Positions 1-9,379 of a stretch of 64,000 nt of DNA are shown here, one piece after another. Both the position numbers and the translations under genes were made by a program. The notes beneath the pieces are model-generated. The model ran no database searches. It was not told the DNA's origin and worked only from the letters and a program-made list of their open reading frames with translations. Position 1 is the stretch's first letter, and each line of letters begins with the position of its first letter. The DNA comes from Umezawaea tangerina (lineage in GTDB: Bacteria > Actinomycetota > Actinomycetes > Mycobacteriales > Pseudonocardiaceae), in assembly GCF_003002815.1 (NCBI RefSeq), contig NZ_PVTF01000002.1, forward strand, positions 868,001-932,000. Direction: 5' to 3'.

Positions 1-407
1 TCCCGCGCACCACCAGCGGCAAGATCCAGCGGGCGCTGACCCGCACCCGTCACCTGGCCGGGGAGCTGACCGGGACGACCGTGTCGACCGTGGCCCGCGT
101 ACCGGAGACCGACCTCCGCGAGCCGGTCGAGCTGTTCCTGGCCGAGGTGTTCGCCGCCGTGTGCGACGTGGACGACTGCGCGCCGACCCAGACGTTGAGC
201 GGCATCGGCGGCGACTCGATCCGCGGCGCGGAGATCGCGGCGATCACCGAGGACGCGCTCGACCTGCCGGTGTCCATCGGCGACGTGCTCCAAGCGCAGT
301 CACCGCGCGAGCTGGCCGGGCGACTGCTGGCGCGCTGGGCCGAGGACGGCGTGACCGGCACCGAGGTCGTCGACCGGATCGGCGCGCTGGCCACCGCACA
401 AGCCTGA
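1..407 (+). CDS. Fatty acyl-AMP ligase with C-terminal carrier domain (3' end only)
   Basis: The gene is cut by the window edge, and reading starts with the codon at position 3. The first visible residues contain TTSGKIQR, the A10-type lysine motif that ends adenylate-forming enzymes. Then come a short linker and a carrier domain whose phosphopantetheine site is GGDSIRGAEI. An adenylating C-terminus followed directly by a carrier and then by an NRPS starting with a C domain is the usual layout for loading a fatty acyl group onto a lipopeptide line. The stop at 405-407 lies 20 bases before the NRPS start, so the two genes are almost certainly one operon. The adenylation core is off-window, so a fatty acyl rather than an aryl or amino acid substrate is inferred from context. 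A GTG at 81 could be mistaken for a start, but the frame is open upstream of it. Confidence 0.72.
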   Translation, partial: PRTTSGKIQRALTRTRHLAGELTGTTVSTVARVPETDLREPVELFLAEVFAAVCDVDDCAPTQTLSGIGGDSIRGAEIAAITEDALDLPVSIGDVLQAQSPRELAGRLLARWAEDGVTGTEVVDRIGALATAQA

Positions 408-427
408 TCTCACCGGAGGAGCTTCTC

Positions 428-3400
428 GTGGAATTCCCGGCTGCCCTGGGGCGCGATCTCGTCAAGCGGTGGCGCACCCGCGCGGCACCGGCGCCCGCGT
501 CGGGCGACACCCCGACGCAGGCGGGCCTGCGGCTGTTCGAACAGGTCCACCCCGGCACGGCGGTCAACGTGCTGTCGTTCGCGGCGTCCGTGCCGGGCGC
601 GCTGGACCTCGACCGGCTGCGGTCGGCGCTGGCCGAGGTGGTCGCCCGGCATCCGGTGCTGGGCAAGGGTTCCCCGCTCGACGTCCTCGCCGCGGAGGAC
701 CGGACGGCGGCGCTGGCCGCGGGCAGGGCGCGCGCGGGCGAGCCGATGGACCTGGCGACGGGACCGCTGTGGCGGGTCGCGGTGTGGTCGACGGCGGACG
801 AGACGGTGCTCCAGGTCGTGGCGCACCACCTGGTGTGCGACGGCTGGTCGTTGGGCGTGTTCCTGGCCGAGCTGTCCACCGCCTACTCCGGCGGCGAGCT
901 GCCACCCGCCGAACCGATGCCCGCGACCTCGACGGTCGTGACGGAGCAGGACCTGGCGTACTGGCGGGCGCGGCTGGCCGACGTGCCGCCGTCCGCGCTG
1001 CCGACCGACCGGCCCCGTCCCGCGCGGCCGCGGTTCCGGTCGGACGACGTCCCCGTGGCGCTGGACCCCGCGGTCGTCCGGCGGGTGCGGGAGCTGGCCG
1101 CGGCCGAGGGCGTCACGCCGTTCATGGTGCTGCTGAGCGCCCTGCACCTGGTGGTGGCGAAGGTGTCCGGGCAGACGGACGTCGCGATCGGGTCGCCGTC
1201 CACGACCCGCGAGCGGCAGCGGGCACCGCGGGCGATCGGGCCGCTGGTGAACATGCTGGTGCTGCGCACCGACAGCGCGGGGACGCGGACCGGGCGCGAC
1301 CTCGTGCGGGCCGTGCGGGACACCTGCCTCGGCGCCTACGGTCGCGGTCACGTGCCGCTGGAGGCCGTGGGCGGTGCGGCGTTCCGGGTGATGTGCGTGC
1401 TCCAGGACGGGCTGCCGGAGTTCCGGATGGACGCCCTGCCGGTGCGGCCGCTGCTGATGGCCCCGGCCGCGATCCAGCACGACGTCGAGCTGTACCTGTG
1501 GCTCACCCCCGAGGGGCTGACCGGGTTCCTCGGCTACGACACCGACCTGTTCGACGCCTCCACCGCGCGGCTGCTGGCCGACCGGTTCGGCGTGGCGCTG
1601 ACGGCACTGCTCGACGACCCGGACGTCGACCTCGCCGAACTGGACGTGCGCACGCCGTCCGAGCGCGAACTGGTGGCCGCGCTGGACACCGGGCACCCGG
1701 CCGAGGTGCCGACGCGGTGCGTGCACGAGCTGGTCGAGGCCCAGGTCGACCGCACCCCGGACGCCGTGGCGTTGCGCGCGACCGACACGACCCTGACCTA
1801 CCGCGAGCTGGACGCGGCGGCGAACCGCCTGGCGCACCACCTGATCGCCCTCGGTGTGCGACCCGGTGACCTGGTGGGCGTGTGCCTGCCCCGCACCAGC
1901 CGTCTGGTGGTCTCGATCCTCGGGGTGCTCAAGGCCGGTGCGGCGTACGTGCCCATCGACCCCGCCTACCCCGCCGACCGCGTGCGGTTCATCGTCGAGG
2001 ACACGAACGCGCCGGTGCTCCTGACGTCCGACACCTACGCGTTGTCCGATGTGGACACCCGACCCGCGATCCTCGCGAGTCCGGACGACCTGGCGTACAC
2101 GATCTACACCTCCGGCTCCACCGGCCGCCCCAAGGGCGTGATGATCGAACACCGCCAGACCGCCGCCATGCTCGACTGGGCCGTCCGCGTGTTCCCACCC
2201 GAGGTCCTGGCGGAAACGCTGGCGGCCACGTCGGTCTGCTTCGACCTGTCGGTGTACGAGATCTTCGCGCCGCTGGTCTCCGGTGCCACCGCGACCCTGG
2301 CGCCGAACAACGCGCTGGACCTCGTCCACTCCCCCGACGACTACCGGCACATCACCCTGGTCAACACCGTCCCCTCCGTGGCGCGGGAACTGCTCGCCGC
2401 CGACGCCGTCCCACCGCACGCGCACACCATGAACCTCGCGGGCGAACCGCTGTCCCCCGAGCTGGTGCGGGAGCTGCACGCCCACCCGGTCGTCGAGGCG
2501 CTGCACAACCTGTACGGGCCCAGCGAGGACACCACGTACTCGACCCACGCGGTGACCGACCCGACCCACGAGCGCACCCCGATCGGACGGCCGGTCGACG
2601 GCACCCGCGCCCACGTGCTGGACTCCGAGCTGCGCCCGGTGCCGCTCGGCTCGGTCGGCGAGCTGTACCTGGCAGGACTGGGGATCACCCGCGGCTACCA
2701 CGACCGACCCGCGCTCACCGCCGAGCGCTACCTGCCCAACCCGCACGGCGCCGGCAGGCTCTACCGCACCGGCGACCTCGTCCGCTGGCGCACCGACGGG
2801 AACCTGGACTACCTGGGCCGCACCGACAACCAGGTCAAGATCCGCGGCCACCGCGTCGAGCTCGGCGAGGTCGAGACCGTCCTCGGAGGACACCCGCTGG
2901 TGACCGACGTCGTCGTCACCGTGGTGGGCGAACGGCTCGTCGCGCACGTCGTGGGCGCGGTGGACCTGGACGACCTCGTGGCGCACGCCCGCGCGTCCCT
3001 GCCGGACTTCATGATCCCCACCCACCTCGTCCCGCTGGCCGAGCTGCCGCTGACCCCGAACGGCAAGGTCGACCGCAAGGCGCTGCCCGCGCCCGTGATC
3101 ACCTCCGACGACCACACGGCACCCCGCACCCCGGCCGAACAGCTGATCGCGGACATCTGCCGCGAGCTGCTCGACGTGCCCGCGATCGGCGTGCACGACA
3201 ACTTCTTCGCGGCGGGCGGGCACTCGATCCTCGCCACCAGGCTGGCGCACCGGCTCACCACGACGCTCGGCACCGCGGTCCCGCTCCGGCTCGTGTTCGA
3301 CCACCCGACCGTCGCCGAGCTGGCCAGGAACCTGCCCGCGCTCCAGGACTACGCGCCCATCCCGGTGGCGCCGCGCGTGCCCGCCGCCGACGGCACGGTC

Positions 3401-6400
3401 ACGCTGCCCGCGTCCGCCGGGCAGCAGCGCCTGTGGTTCCTCTGCCACCTCGACCCGCGGGCCAACCTCGCCTACCAGCTCACCGGCTCGGCCCGGATCG
3501 ACGGGTCGCTGGACGTGGAGGTGCTGCGGGATGCCCTGCGCGCCACCGCCCAGCGGCACGAGGCGTTGCGCACGACGCTGCGGGAGGTCGACGGCGAGGT
3601 CGTGCAGGTCGTGCACCCGACCTGGAACCCCGACGCCGACTGGACGTCCGCGGCCGTCGACCTCGAACGGGGTCCGCTGTTCCGGGCGCGGATCGTCCGG
3701 AAGGCCGCCGAGGAGCACGTGCTGGAACTGTCGCTGCACCACGCCATCGCCGACGGCTGGTCGTTGACCGTGCTGCTGCGCGAGATCGCCGACCGCTACC
3801 GCGCACCGGGATCCGCCGCACCGGCGCCGATGCAGTACGGCGACGTCGTGCGCTGGCAGCGGACCACCCCGGCCGACGACCTGGCGCACTGGACCGGGAA
3901 GCTCGCCGGGGCGGCGGCGCTCGACCTGCCGACCGACCGGCCGCGACCGCCGCACCAGACCCACAACGGCGCCGCCGTCCCGATCGCGCTGTCCGACACG
4001 ACGGTCGAGAGCCTGGCGCGCACCACGGGCACCACGGCGTTCGCCGTCGTCACGACCGCGCTGACCGTGCTGCTGGCCAAGCTGACCGGCGGGCACGACG
4101 TGACGATCGGCATCCCGGTGACCGGCCGCACCCACCCCGACACCACCGACGTCATCGGGTTCCTGGTCAACAGCCTCCCCTTGCGCCGCACCACCACGCC
4201 GGCCACCACGCTCGCGGAAGCGCTGCGGGACACGCACGCCGAGCTCACCGAGACCCACCGGCACAGCGACACCCCGTTCGAGCTGCTGGTCCGGCACCTG
4301 CGCCCGGAACGCGACCGCGGCCGCAGCCCGCTGTTCCAGGTCATGCTCGCGCTCAACGTCGAACCGCCGCGGTCGCTGGACATCCCCGGCCTGCGGTTCA
4401 CCCGGATCGACGAGCCGCCCGCGGGCACGCAGTTCGACCTGTCCCTGCACCTGGAGCAGTCACCGGGCGCGGTGACCGGGCACCTGACGTACAACACGGA
4501 CCTGTTCGCCGAGTCCACCGCACGGCTGGTCGCCGAGCGCCTGGCGGGAGTGGTCGAGACCCTGGCATCGGCCCCGGACACCACTCTCGCCGAACTGGAC
4601 GTGCGCACGCCCGCCGAACGCGAACTGGTGGCCGCGCTGGACACCGGCCACCCCGCCGATGTCCCGACCACGTGCGTCCACGAGCTGGTCGAGGCCCAGG
4701 TCGACCGCACCCCGAACGCCATCGCGTTGCGCGCGACCGACACGACGCTCACCTACCGCGAGCTGGACGCGCTGGCCAACCGCCTGGCGCACCACCTGAT
4801 CGGCCTCGGTGTGCGACCCGGTGACCTGGTCGGCGTGTGCCTGCCCCGCACCAGCCGTCTGGTCGCGTCGATCCTCGGGGTGCTCAAAGCGGGGGCGGCG
4901 TACGTGCCGATCGACCCCGCCTACCCCGCCGACCGCGTCCGGTTCATCCTCGACGACACCAACGCGCCCGTCCTCATCACCGAGGACTCCTACGCACTGT
5001 CCGATGTGGACGCACGGCCGCTCGTCGACACGAGCCCGGACGACCTGGCGTACACGATCTACACCTCCGGCTCCACCGGCCGCCCCAAGGGCGTGATGAT
5101 CGAACACCGCCAGACCGCCGCCATGCTCGACTGGGCCGTCCGCGTGTTCCCACCCGAGGTCCTGGCGGAAACGCTGGCGGCCACGTCGATCTGCTTCGAC
5201 CTGTCGGTCTACGAGATCTTCGCGCCCCTGGTCTCCGGAGGTGCCATCACGGTGGCCCCGCACGATGCGCTGGACCTCGTCCACTCCCCCGACGACTACC
5301 GGCACCTCACCCTCGTCAACACCGTGCCGTCGGTCGCCCGTGAGCTCCTGGCGACCGACGCGATCCCACCGCGGGCGCACACCATGAACCTCGCGGGTGA
5401 GGCCCTGTCCCCCGAGCTCGTCCGGGACCTGCACGCGCACCCCGTGATCCGCGCGCTGCACAACCTCTACGGCCCCAGCGAGGACACCACCTACTCCACC
5501 CACGCCGTCACGGATCCCGCGCACGACCGCACCCCCATCGGCCGCCCCGTGGACGGCACCCGCGCCCACGTGCTGGACTCCGAACTGCGCCCGGTGCCGC
5601 TCGGCTCGGTCGGCGAGCTGTACCTGTCCGGCATCGGCGTCACCCGCGGCTACCACGACCGGCCCGCGCTCACCGCCGAGCGCTACCTCCCCAACCCGCA
5701 CGGCCCCGGCAGGCTCTACCGCACGGGCGACCTCGCGCGGTGGCGGCCCGACGGGCTGCTCGACTACCTGGGCCGCACGGACAACCAGGTCAAGATCCGC
5801 GGCCACCGCATCGAGCTCGGCGAGGTCGAGACCGCCCTGCGCCGCCAGGAGTCCGTGGCCGACGCCGTCGTCGCGGTCCGGCACGACCGGCTGGTCGCCT
5901 ACGTGGTCGGCTCCCTCGACGCGGCGGCGTTGCGCGCCCATCTGCCGAACCACCTCGTCCCCGACCAGGTGGTCGTGCTCGACGCGCTCCCGTTGACCCC
6001 CAACGGCAAGGTGGACCGCAAGGCGCTGCCCGACCCGACGCCGGTCGCCGCGGCCGAGCACGCGCCGCCGAGCACCCCGGCCGAGGAACTGGTCGCGGGG
6101 ATCTGGGCGGACCTGCTGGACCGGCCCGGCATCGGCGTGCACGAGGACTTCTTCACCGTCGGCGGCCACTCGCTGCTGGCGACCAGGCTGACCCACCGGC
6201 TGACGACGGCGCTGGGCGCCACCGTCGCGCTGCGGCTGGTCTTCGACCACCCGACCATCGCCGAGCTCGCCCGCGCCCTGCCGACCACGGCGACCGCGCC
6301 GGAGCCGATCCCCGTGCTGGACCGGGTCCCGGAGGCGGACGGCACGCTCGTACTGCCCGCGTCGGCCGCGCAGCAGCGGTTGTGGTTCCTCTGCCGCCTC

Positions 6401-9325
6401 GACCCGCGGGCGAACCTGGCCTACCACATCACCGGCGCCGCCGAGATCGACGGACCGCTGGACGTCGGTGTCCTGCGCGCCGCCCTGCGGGCGACCGCCG
6501 AGCGCCACGAGTCGCTGCGGACGTCGTTGCGCGAGATCGACGAGGAGGTCGTGCAGGTCGTCTCGCCGGACCCCGTGGTGCGGCTGACCGAGTTCGACAC
6601 CCCCGACTGGGCGCCGGTCGTCGAGGCCGAGGCGGCGCGGCCGTTCGACCTGGCCGCCGGCCCGCTGGTGCGGGCCGTCGTGGTCCGGACGTCGCCGGAC
6701 CGGCACGTGCTGCTGCTCAGCCTGCACCACGTGGTCTCCGACGGGTGGTCGGTGGACCTGCTGCTGCGCGAGGTCACCGACCACTACGTCAGGCTGGCCG
6801 CCGACCCGGCGAGCCCCGCCCCACCGCCCGCGGCCGTCCAGTACACCGACTTCGCCCAGTGGCGGCGGAATCCCGGTGACCTGGAGTTCTGGCGCGACCA
6901 CCTCGCCGGGTCGACGCCGCTCGACCTGCCGACCGACCGGCCGCGACCTCCGCACCAGACGCACGTCGGCGCCTCGGTCCCGGTGGCGCTGCCCGCGCAC
7001 GGGGTCGGCGGGACGACCGCGTTCACCACCCTCGCGACCGCGCTCGGCGTGCTGCTGACCAAGCTCACCGGCCAGCCCGGCGTCACCATCGGCACCCCGA
7101 CCGCGGGCCGCGACCACCCGGACTCGACCGGGCTGATCGGCCTGCTGGTCAACACCGTGCCCCTGCACCTGCGCACGACACCGCGGGACACCCTGGCCTC
7201 GGTGCTGCAGGCGACCCACCGGAGCGTTCTGGGGCTCCAGCAGCACGAGGTGCCGTTCGAACGGCTGGTCCAAGAGCTGGCGCCCGCCCGCGACCAGAGC
7301 CGCAGCCCGCTGTTCCAGGTCATGCTCGCCGTCAACAGCGCGCCGCCCGCCTACCGGCTGCCGGGGATGGTCGTGCGGCCGCTGCCGGTGCCGGTGCGCG
7401 CCACCCAGTTCGACCTCGTCCTCCAGGTCGAGGAACGGCCGGACGCCGTCACGGGGTCGCTGGTCTACAACACCGACCTGTTCGACCACTCCACGATGGC
7501 CCTGTTCGCCGAGCGGCTGACCCTCGTGCTCGACCTCCTGGCCACGGCCCCGCAGACCCCGTTGGCCGAACTGGACGTCCGCACGCCGGCCGAGCGCGAA
7601 CTGGTGGCCGCGCTGGACACCGGCCACCCCGCCGACGTCCCGACCGCGTGCGTGCACGAGCTGGTCGAGGCCCAGGTCGACCGCACCCCGGACGCCATCG
7701 CGTTGCGCGCGACCGACACGACGCTCACCTACCGCGAGCTGGACGCGCTGGCCAACCGCCTGGCGCACCACCTGCGCGAGCGGGGCATCGGGCCGGGCAC
7801 GCTGGTCGGCGTCCGCCTTCCGCGCACCAGCCGGATGGTCGTCGCGATCCTCGGGGTGCTCAAGGCGGGCGCGGCGTACGTGCCGATCGACCCCGCCTAC
7901 CCGGCCGAACGCGTCCGGTTCATCCTCGACGACACCAACGCTCCTCTGCTGATCACCGAGGACACCTACGCGCTGTCCGATGTGGACACCCGACCGGTGG
8001 CGACCGCGCGGCCGGACGACCTGGCGTACACGATCTACACCTCCGGCTCCACGGGACTGCCCAAGGGCGTGATGATCGAGCACCGCCAGACGTCCGCGAT
8101 GCTCGACTGGGCCGTGCGGGTGTTCCCACCCGAGGTCCTGGCGGAAACGCTGGCGGCCACGTCGATCTGCTTCGACCTGTCGGTCTACGAGATCTTCGCG
8201 CCCCTGGTGTCCGGCGGTGCGGTGACCCTGGCGCCGAACAACGCGCTGGACCTCATCCACTCCGCCGACGACTACCGGCACGTCACCCTGGTGAACACGG
8301 TCCCGTCGGTCGCGCGGGAACTCCTCGCGGCCGACGCCGTCCCACCGCGGGCGCACACCATGAACCTCGCCGGTGAACCGCTCCCGCCGGAGCTGGTGCG
8401 GGAGCTGCACGCGCACCCCGTGATCCACGCGCTGCACAACCTCTACGGCCCCAGCGAGGACACCACCTACTCCACCCACGCCGTCACGGATCCCGCGCAC
8501 GACCGCACCCCCATCGGCCGCCCGGTCGACGGCACCCGCGCCCACGTGCTCGACGCGGCCCTGCGGCCCGTCCCGCTGGGGGCCGTGGGCGAGCTGTACC
8601 TGGCGGGCCTGGGGATCACCCGCGGCTACCACGACCGACCCGCGCTCACCGCCGAGCGCTACCTGCCCAACCCGCACGGTCCCGGCAGGCTCTACCGCAC
8701 CGGCGACCTGGTGCGGTGGCGGCCGGACGGCCACCTGGACTACCTGGGCCGCACCGACAACCAGGTCAAGCTCCGCGGCCACCGCATCGAGCTCGGCGAG
8801 ATCGAGACCGCGTTGCGGGGCCAGGACTCCGTCAGCGACGCCGCGGTGGCGGTCAAGGGCGACCGGCTCGTCGCCTACGTCGTGGGCAACGTCGACAACC
8901 AAGCGCTGGCCACCCGGCTGCCGAACCACCTCGTCCCCGACCAGGTGGTGGAGCTCGACGCGCTCCCGCTGACCCCCAACGGCAAGGTGGACCGCAACGC
9001 GCTCCCCGACCCGACCCCGGTCGCCCCCACCCGGCACGAACCGCCCACGACGGCGGCCGAGAAGCTGCTCGCCGGGATCTGGGCGGAGCTGCTGGGGCGC
9101 GGCGAGGTCGGCGTGCACGACAACTTCTTCACCCTCGGCGGCCACTCGCTGCTGGCCAGCCGCATGGTCAGCCGGGTCACCAGCCGCACCGGCACGCCGC
9201 TGGACCTGCGCCTGGTGTTCGACCACCCGACGGTGGCCGAGCTGGCGACCCACCTGCCGGAGCTGCCGGAACGCCTGGAGCAGGTGGTCATCCCCCGCCT
9301 CCAGCGCACCCTCGGCGGCGCCTGA
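428..9325 (+). CDS. Three-module NRPS (C-A-PCP)x3 with identical A-domain codes
   Basis: The 2965-residue protein starts at GTG 428, with GGAGGA at 415-420. Domain order with approximate residues is C1 30-430 (HHLVCDG at about 133), A1 432-895, PCP1 900-968 (GGHS), C2 988-1400 (HHAIADG), A2 1416-1868, PCP2 1881-1948, C3 1968-2377 (HHVVSDG), A3 2406-2861 and PCP3 2876-2945. No epimerase, methyltransferase, reductase or thioesterase domain is visible, so the chain must pass to another protein. Reading the pocket by eye from FDLSVYEIF, LVNTVPS, MNLAG and NLYGPSEDTTY gives DLYNNALTY(K) for all three A domains. As I remember it, DLFNNALTYK is an alanine code, so alanine is the best guess. C1 follows an acyl-ligase carrier and is expected to be the acyl-accepting condensation domain. 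A run of three like residues suggests a removable lipopeptide leader or a homo-oligomeric segment. Confidence 0.93.
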   Translation: MEFPAALGRDLVKRWRTRAAPAPASGDTPTQAGLRLFEQVHPGTAVNVLSFAASVPGALDLDRLRSALAEVVARHPVLGKGSPLDVLAAEDRTAALAAGRARAGEPMDLATGPLWRVAVWSTADETVLQVVAHHLVCDGWSLGVFLAELSTAYSGGELPPAEPMPATSTVVTEQDLAYWRARLADVPPSALPTDRPRPARPRFRSDDVPVALDPAVVRRVRELAAAEGVTPFMVLLSALHLVVAKVSGQTDVAIGSPSTTRERQRAPRAIGPLVNMLVLRTDSAGTRTGRDLVRAVRDTCLGAYGRGHVPLEAVGGAAFRVMCVLQDGLPEFRMDALPVRPLLMAPAAIQHDVELYLWLTPEGLTGFLGYDTDLFDASTARLLADRFGVALTALLDDPDVDLAELDVRTPSERELVAALDTGHPAEVPTRCVHELVEAQVDRTPDAVALRATDTTLTYRELDAAANRLAHHLIALGVRPGDLVGVCLPRTSRLVVSILGVLKAGAAYVPIDPAYPADRVRFIVEDTNAPVLLTSDTYALSDVDTRPAILASPDDLAYTIYTSGSTGRPKGVMIEHRQTAAMLDWAVRVFPPEVLAETLAATSVCFDLSVYEIFAPLVSGATATLAPNNALDLVHSPDDYRHITLVNTVPSVARELLAADAVPPHAHTMNLAGEPLSPELVRELHAHPVVEALHNLYGPSEDTTYSTHAVTDPTHERTPIGRPVDGTRAHVLDSELRPVPLGSVGELYLAGLGITRGYHDRPALTAERYLPNPHGAGRLYRTGDLVRWRTDGNLDYLGRTDNQVKIRGHRVELGEVETVLGGHPLVTDVVVTVVGERLVAHVVGAVDLDDLVAHARASLPDFMIPTHLVPLAELPLTPNGKVDRKALPAPVITSDDHTAPRTPAEQLIADICRELLDVPAIGVHDNFFAAGGHSILATRLAHRLTTTLGTAVPLRLVFDHPTVAELARNLPALQDYAPIPVAPRVPAADGTVTLPASAGQQRLWFLCHLDPRANLAYQLTGSARIDGSLDVEVLRDALRATAQRHEALRTTLREVDGEVVQVVHPTWNPDADWTSAAVDLERGPLFRARIVRKAAEEHVLELSLHHAIADGWSLTVLLREIADRYRAPGSAAPAPMQYGDVVRWQRTTPADDLAHWTGKLAGAAALDLPTDRPRPPHQTHNGAAVPIALSDTTVESLARTTGTTAFAVVTTALTVLLAKLTGGHDVTIGIPVTGRTHPDTTDVIGFLVNSLPLRRTTTPATTLAEALRDTHAELTETHRHSDTPFELLVRHLRPERDRGRSPLFQVMLALNVEPPRSLDIPGLRFTRIDEPPAGTQFDLSLHLEQSPGAVTGHLTYNTDLFAESTARLVAERLAGVVETLASAPDTTLAELDVRTPAERELVAALDTGHPADVPTTCVHELVEAQVDRTPNAIALRATDTTLTYRELDALANRLAHHLIGLGVRPGDLVGVCLPRTSRLVASILGVLKAGAAYVPIDPAYPADRVRFILDDTNAPVLITEDSYALSDVDARPLVDTSPDDLAYTIYTSGSTGRPKGVMIEHRQTAAMLDWAVRVFPPEVLAETLAATSICFDLSVYEIFAPLVSGGAITVAPHDALDLVHSPDDYRHLTLVNTVPSVARELLATDAIPPRAHTMNLAGEALSPELVRDLHAHPVIRALHNLYGPSEDTTYSTHAVTDPAHDRTPIGRPVDGTRAHVLDSELRPVPLGSVGELYLSGIGVTRGYHDRPALTAERYLPNPHGPGRLYRTGDLARWRPDGLLDYLGRTDNQVKIRGHRIELGEVETALRRQESVADAVVAVRHDRLVAYVVGSLDAAALRAHLPNHLVPDQVVVLDALPLTPNGKVDRKALPDPTPVAAAEHAPPSTPAEELVAGIWADLLDRPGIGVHEDFFTVGGHSLLATRLTHRLTTALGATVALRLVFDHPTIAELARALPTTATAPEPIPVLDRVPEADGTLVLPASAAQQRLWFLCRLDPRANLAYHITGAAEIDGPLDVGVLRAALRATAERHESLRTSLREIDEEVVQVVSPDPVVRLTEFDTPDWAPVVEAEAARPFDLAAGPLVRAVVVRTSPDRHVLLLSLHHVVSDGWSVDLLLREVTDHYVRLAADPASPAPPPAAVQYTDFAQWRRNPGDLEFWRDHLAGSTPLDLPTDRPRPPHQTHVGASVPVALPAHGVGGTTAFTTLATALGVLLTKLTGQPGVTIGTPTAGRDHPDSTGLIGLLVNTVPLHLRTTPRDTLASVLQATHRSVLGLQQHEVPFERLVQELAPARDQSRSPLFQVMLAVNSAPPAYRLPGMVVRPLPVPVRATQFDLVLQVEERPDAVTGSLVYNTDLFDHSTMALFAERLTLVLDLLATAPQTPLAELDVRTPAERELVAALDTGHPADVPTACVHELVEAQVDRTPDAIALRATDTTLTYRELDALANRLAHHLRERGIGPGTLVGVRLPRTSRMVVAILGVLKAGAAYVPIDPAYPAERVRFILDDTNAPLLITEDTYALSDVDTRPVATARPDDLAYTIYTSGSTGLPKGVMIEHRQTSAMLDWAVRVFPPEVLAETLAATSICFDLSVYEIFAPLVSGGAVTLAPNNALDLIHSADDYRHVTLVNTVPSVARELLAADAVPPRAHTMNLAGEPLPPELVRELHAHPVIHALHNLYGPSEDTTYSTHAVTDPAHDRTPIGRPVDGTRAHVLDAALRPVPLGAVGELYLAGLGITRGYHDRPALTAERYLPNPHGPGRLYRTGDLVRWRPDGHLDYLGRTDNQVKLRGHRIELGEIETALRGQDSVSDAAVAVKGDRLVAYVVGNVDNQALATRLPNHLVPDQVVELDALPLTPNGKVDRNALPDPTPVAPTRHEPPTTAAEKLLAGIWAELLGRGEVGVHDNFFTLGGHSLLASRMVSRVTSRTGTPLDLRLVFDHPTVAELATHLPELPERLEQVVIPRLQRTLGGA
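2081..2233 (+). repeat. Exact 153-nt repeat between A1 and A2 of the NRPS
   Basis: Positions 2081-2233 in A1 are identical, base for base, to 5036-5188 in A2. The stretch covers the A3 core (YTSGSTG) and the following helix. The matching stretch of A3 (from about 8020) is nearly the same but has scattered changes. A second long match links A2 (from about 5452) to A3 (from about 8427) around NLYGPSEDTTY. Synonymous sites are conserved too, which points to recent duplication or gene conversion rather than selection on the protein. Such repeats also make this gene prone to assembly error. Confidence 0.85.
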
Positions 9326-9375
9326 ACGTCGAAGAGCCCCTCCGGTCCGCGGACCGGAGGGGCTCTTCGACGTTC
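9324..9375. terminator. 52-bp perfect palindrome between convergent genes
   Basis: Positions 9324-9375 form a perfect inverted repeat with no loop beyond the central CCGCGG. It begins within the NRPS stop codon and ends just before the stop of the leftward KAS III-like gene. Its position between two convergent genes makes a bidirectional intrinsic terminator the natural reading, although no T tract follows on either side. Confidence 0.8.
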
Positions 9376-9379
9376 CGCC

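Noticed and set aside
410-9253. Very long open frames on the minus strand across the NRPS
   Set aside because: They are antisense to a complete, domain-rich NRPS, consist of low-complexity Arg/Gly/Val/Gln-rich sequence and show no motifs. High GC content makes antisense frames stay open.
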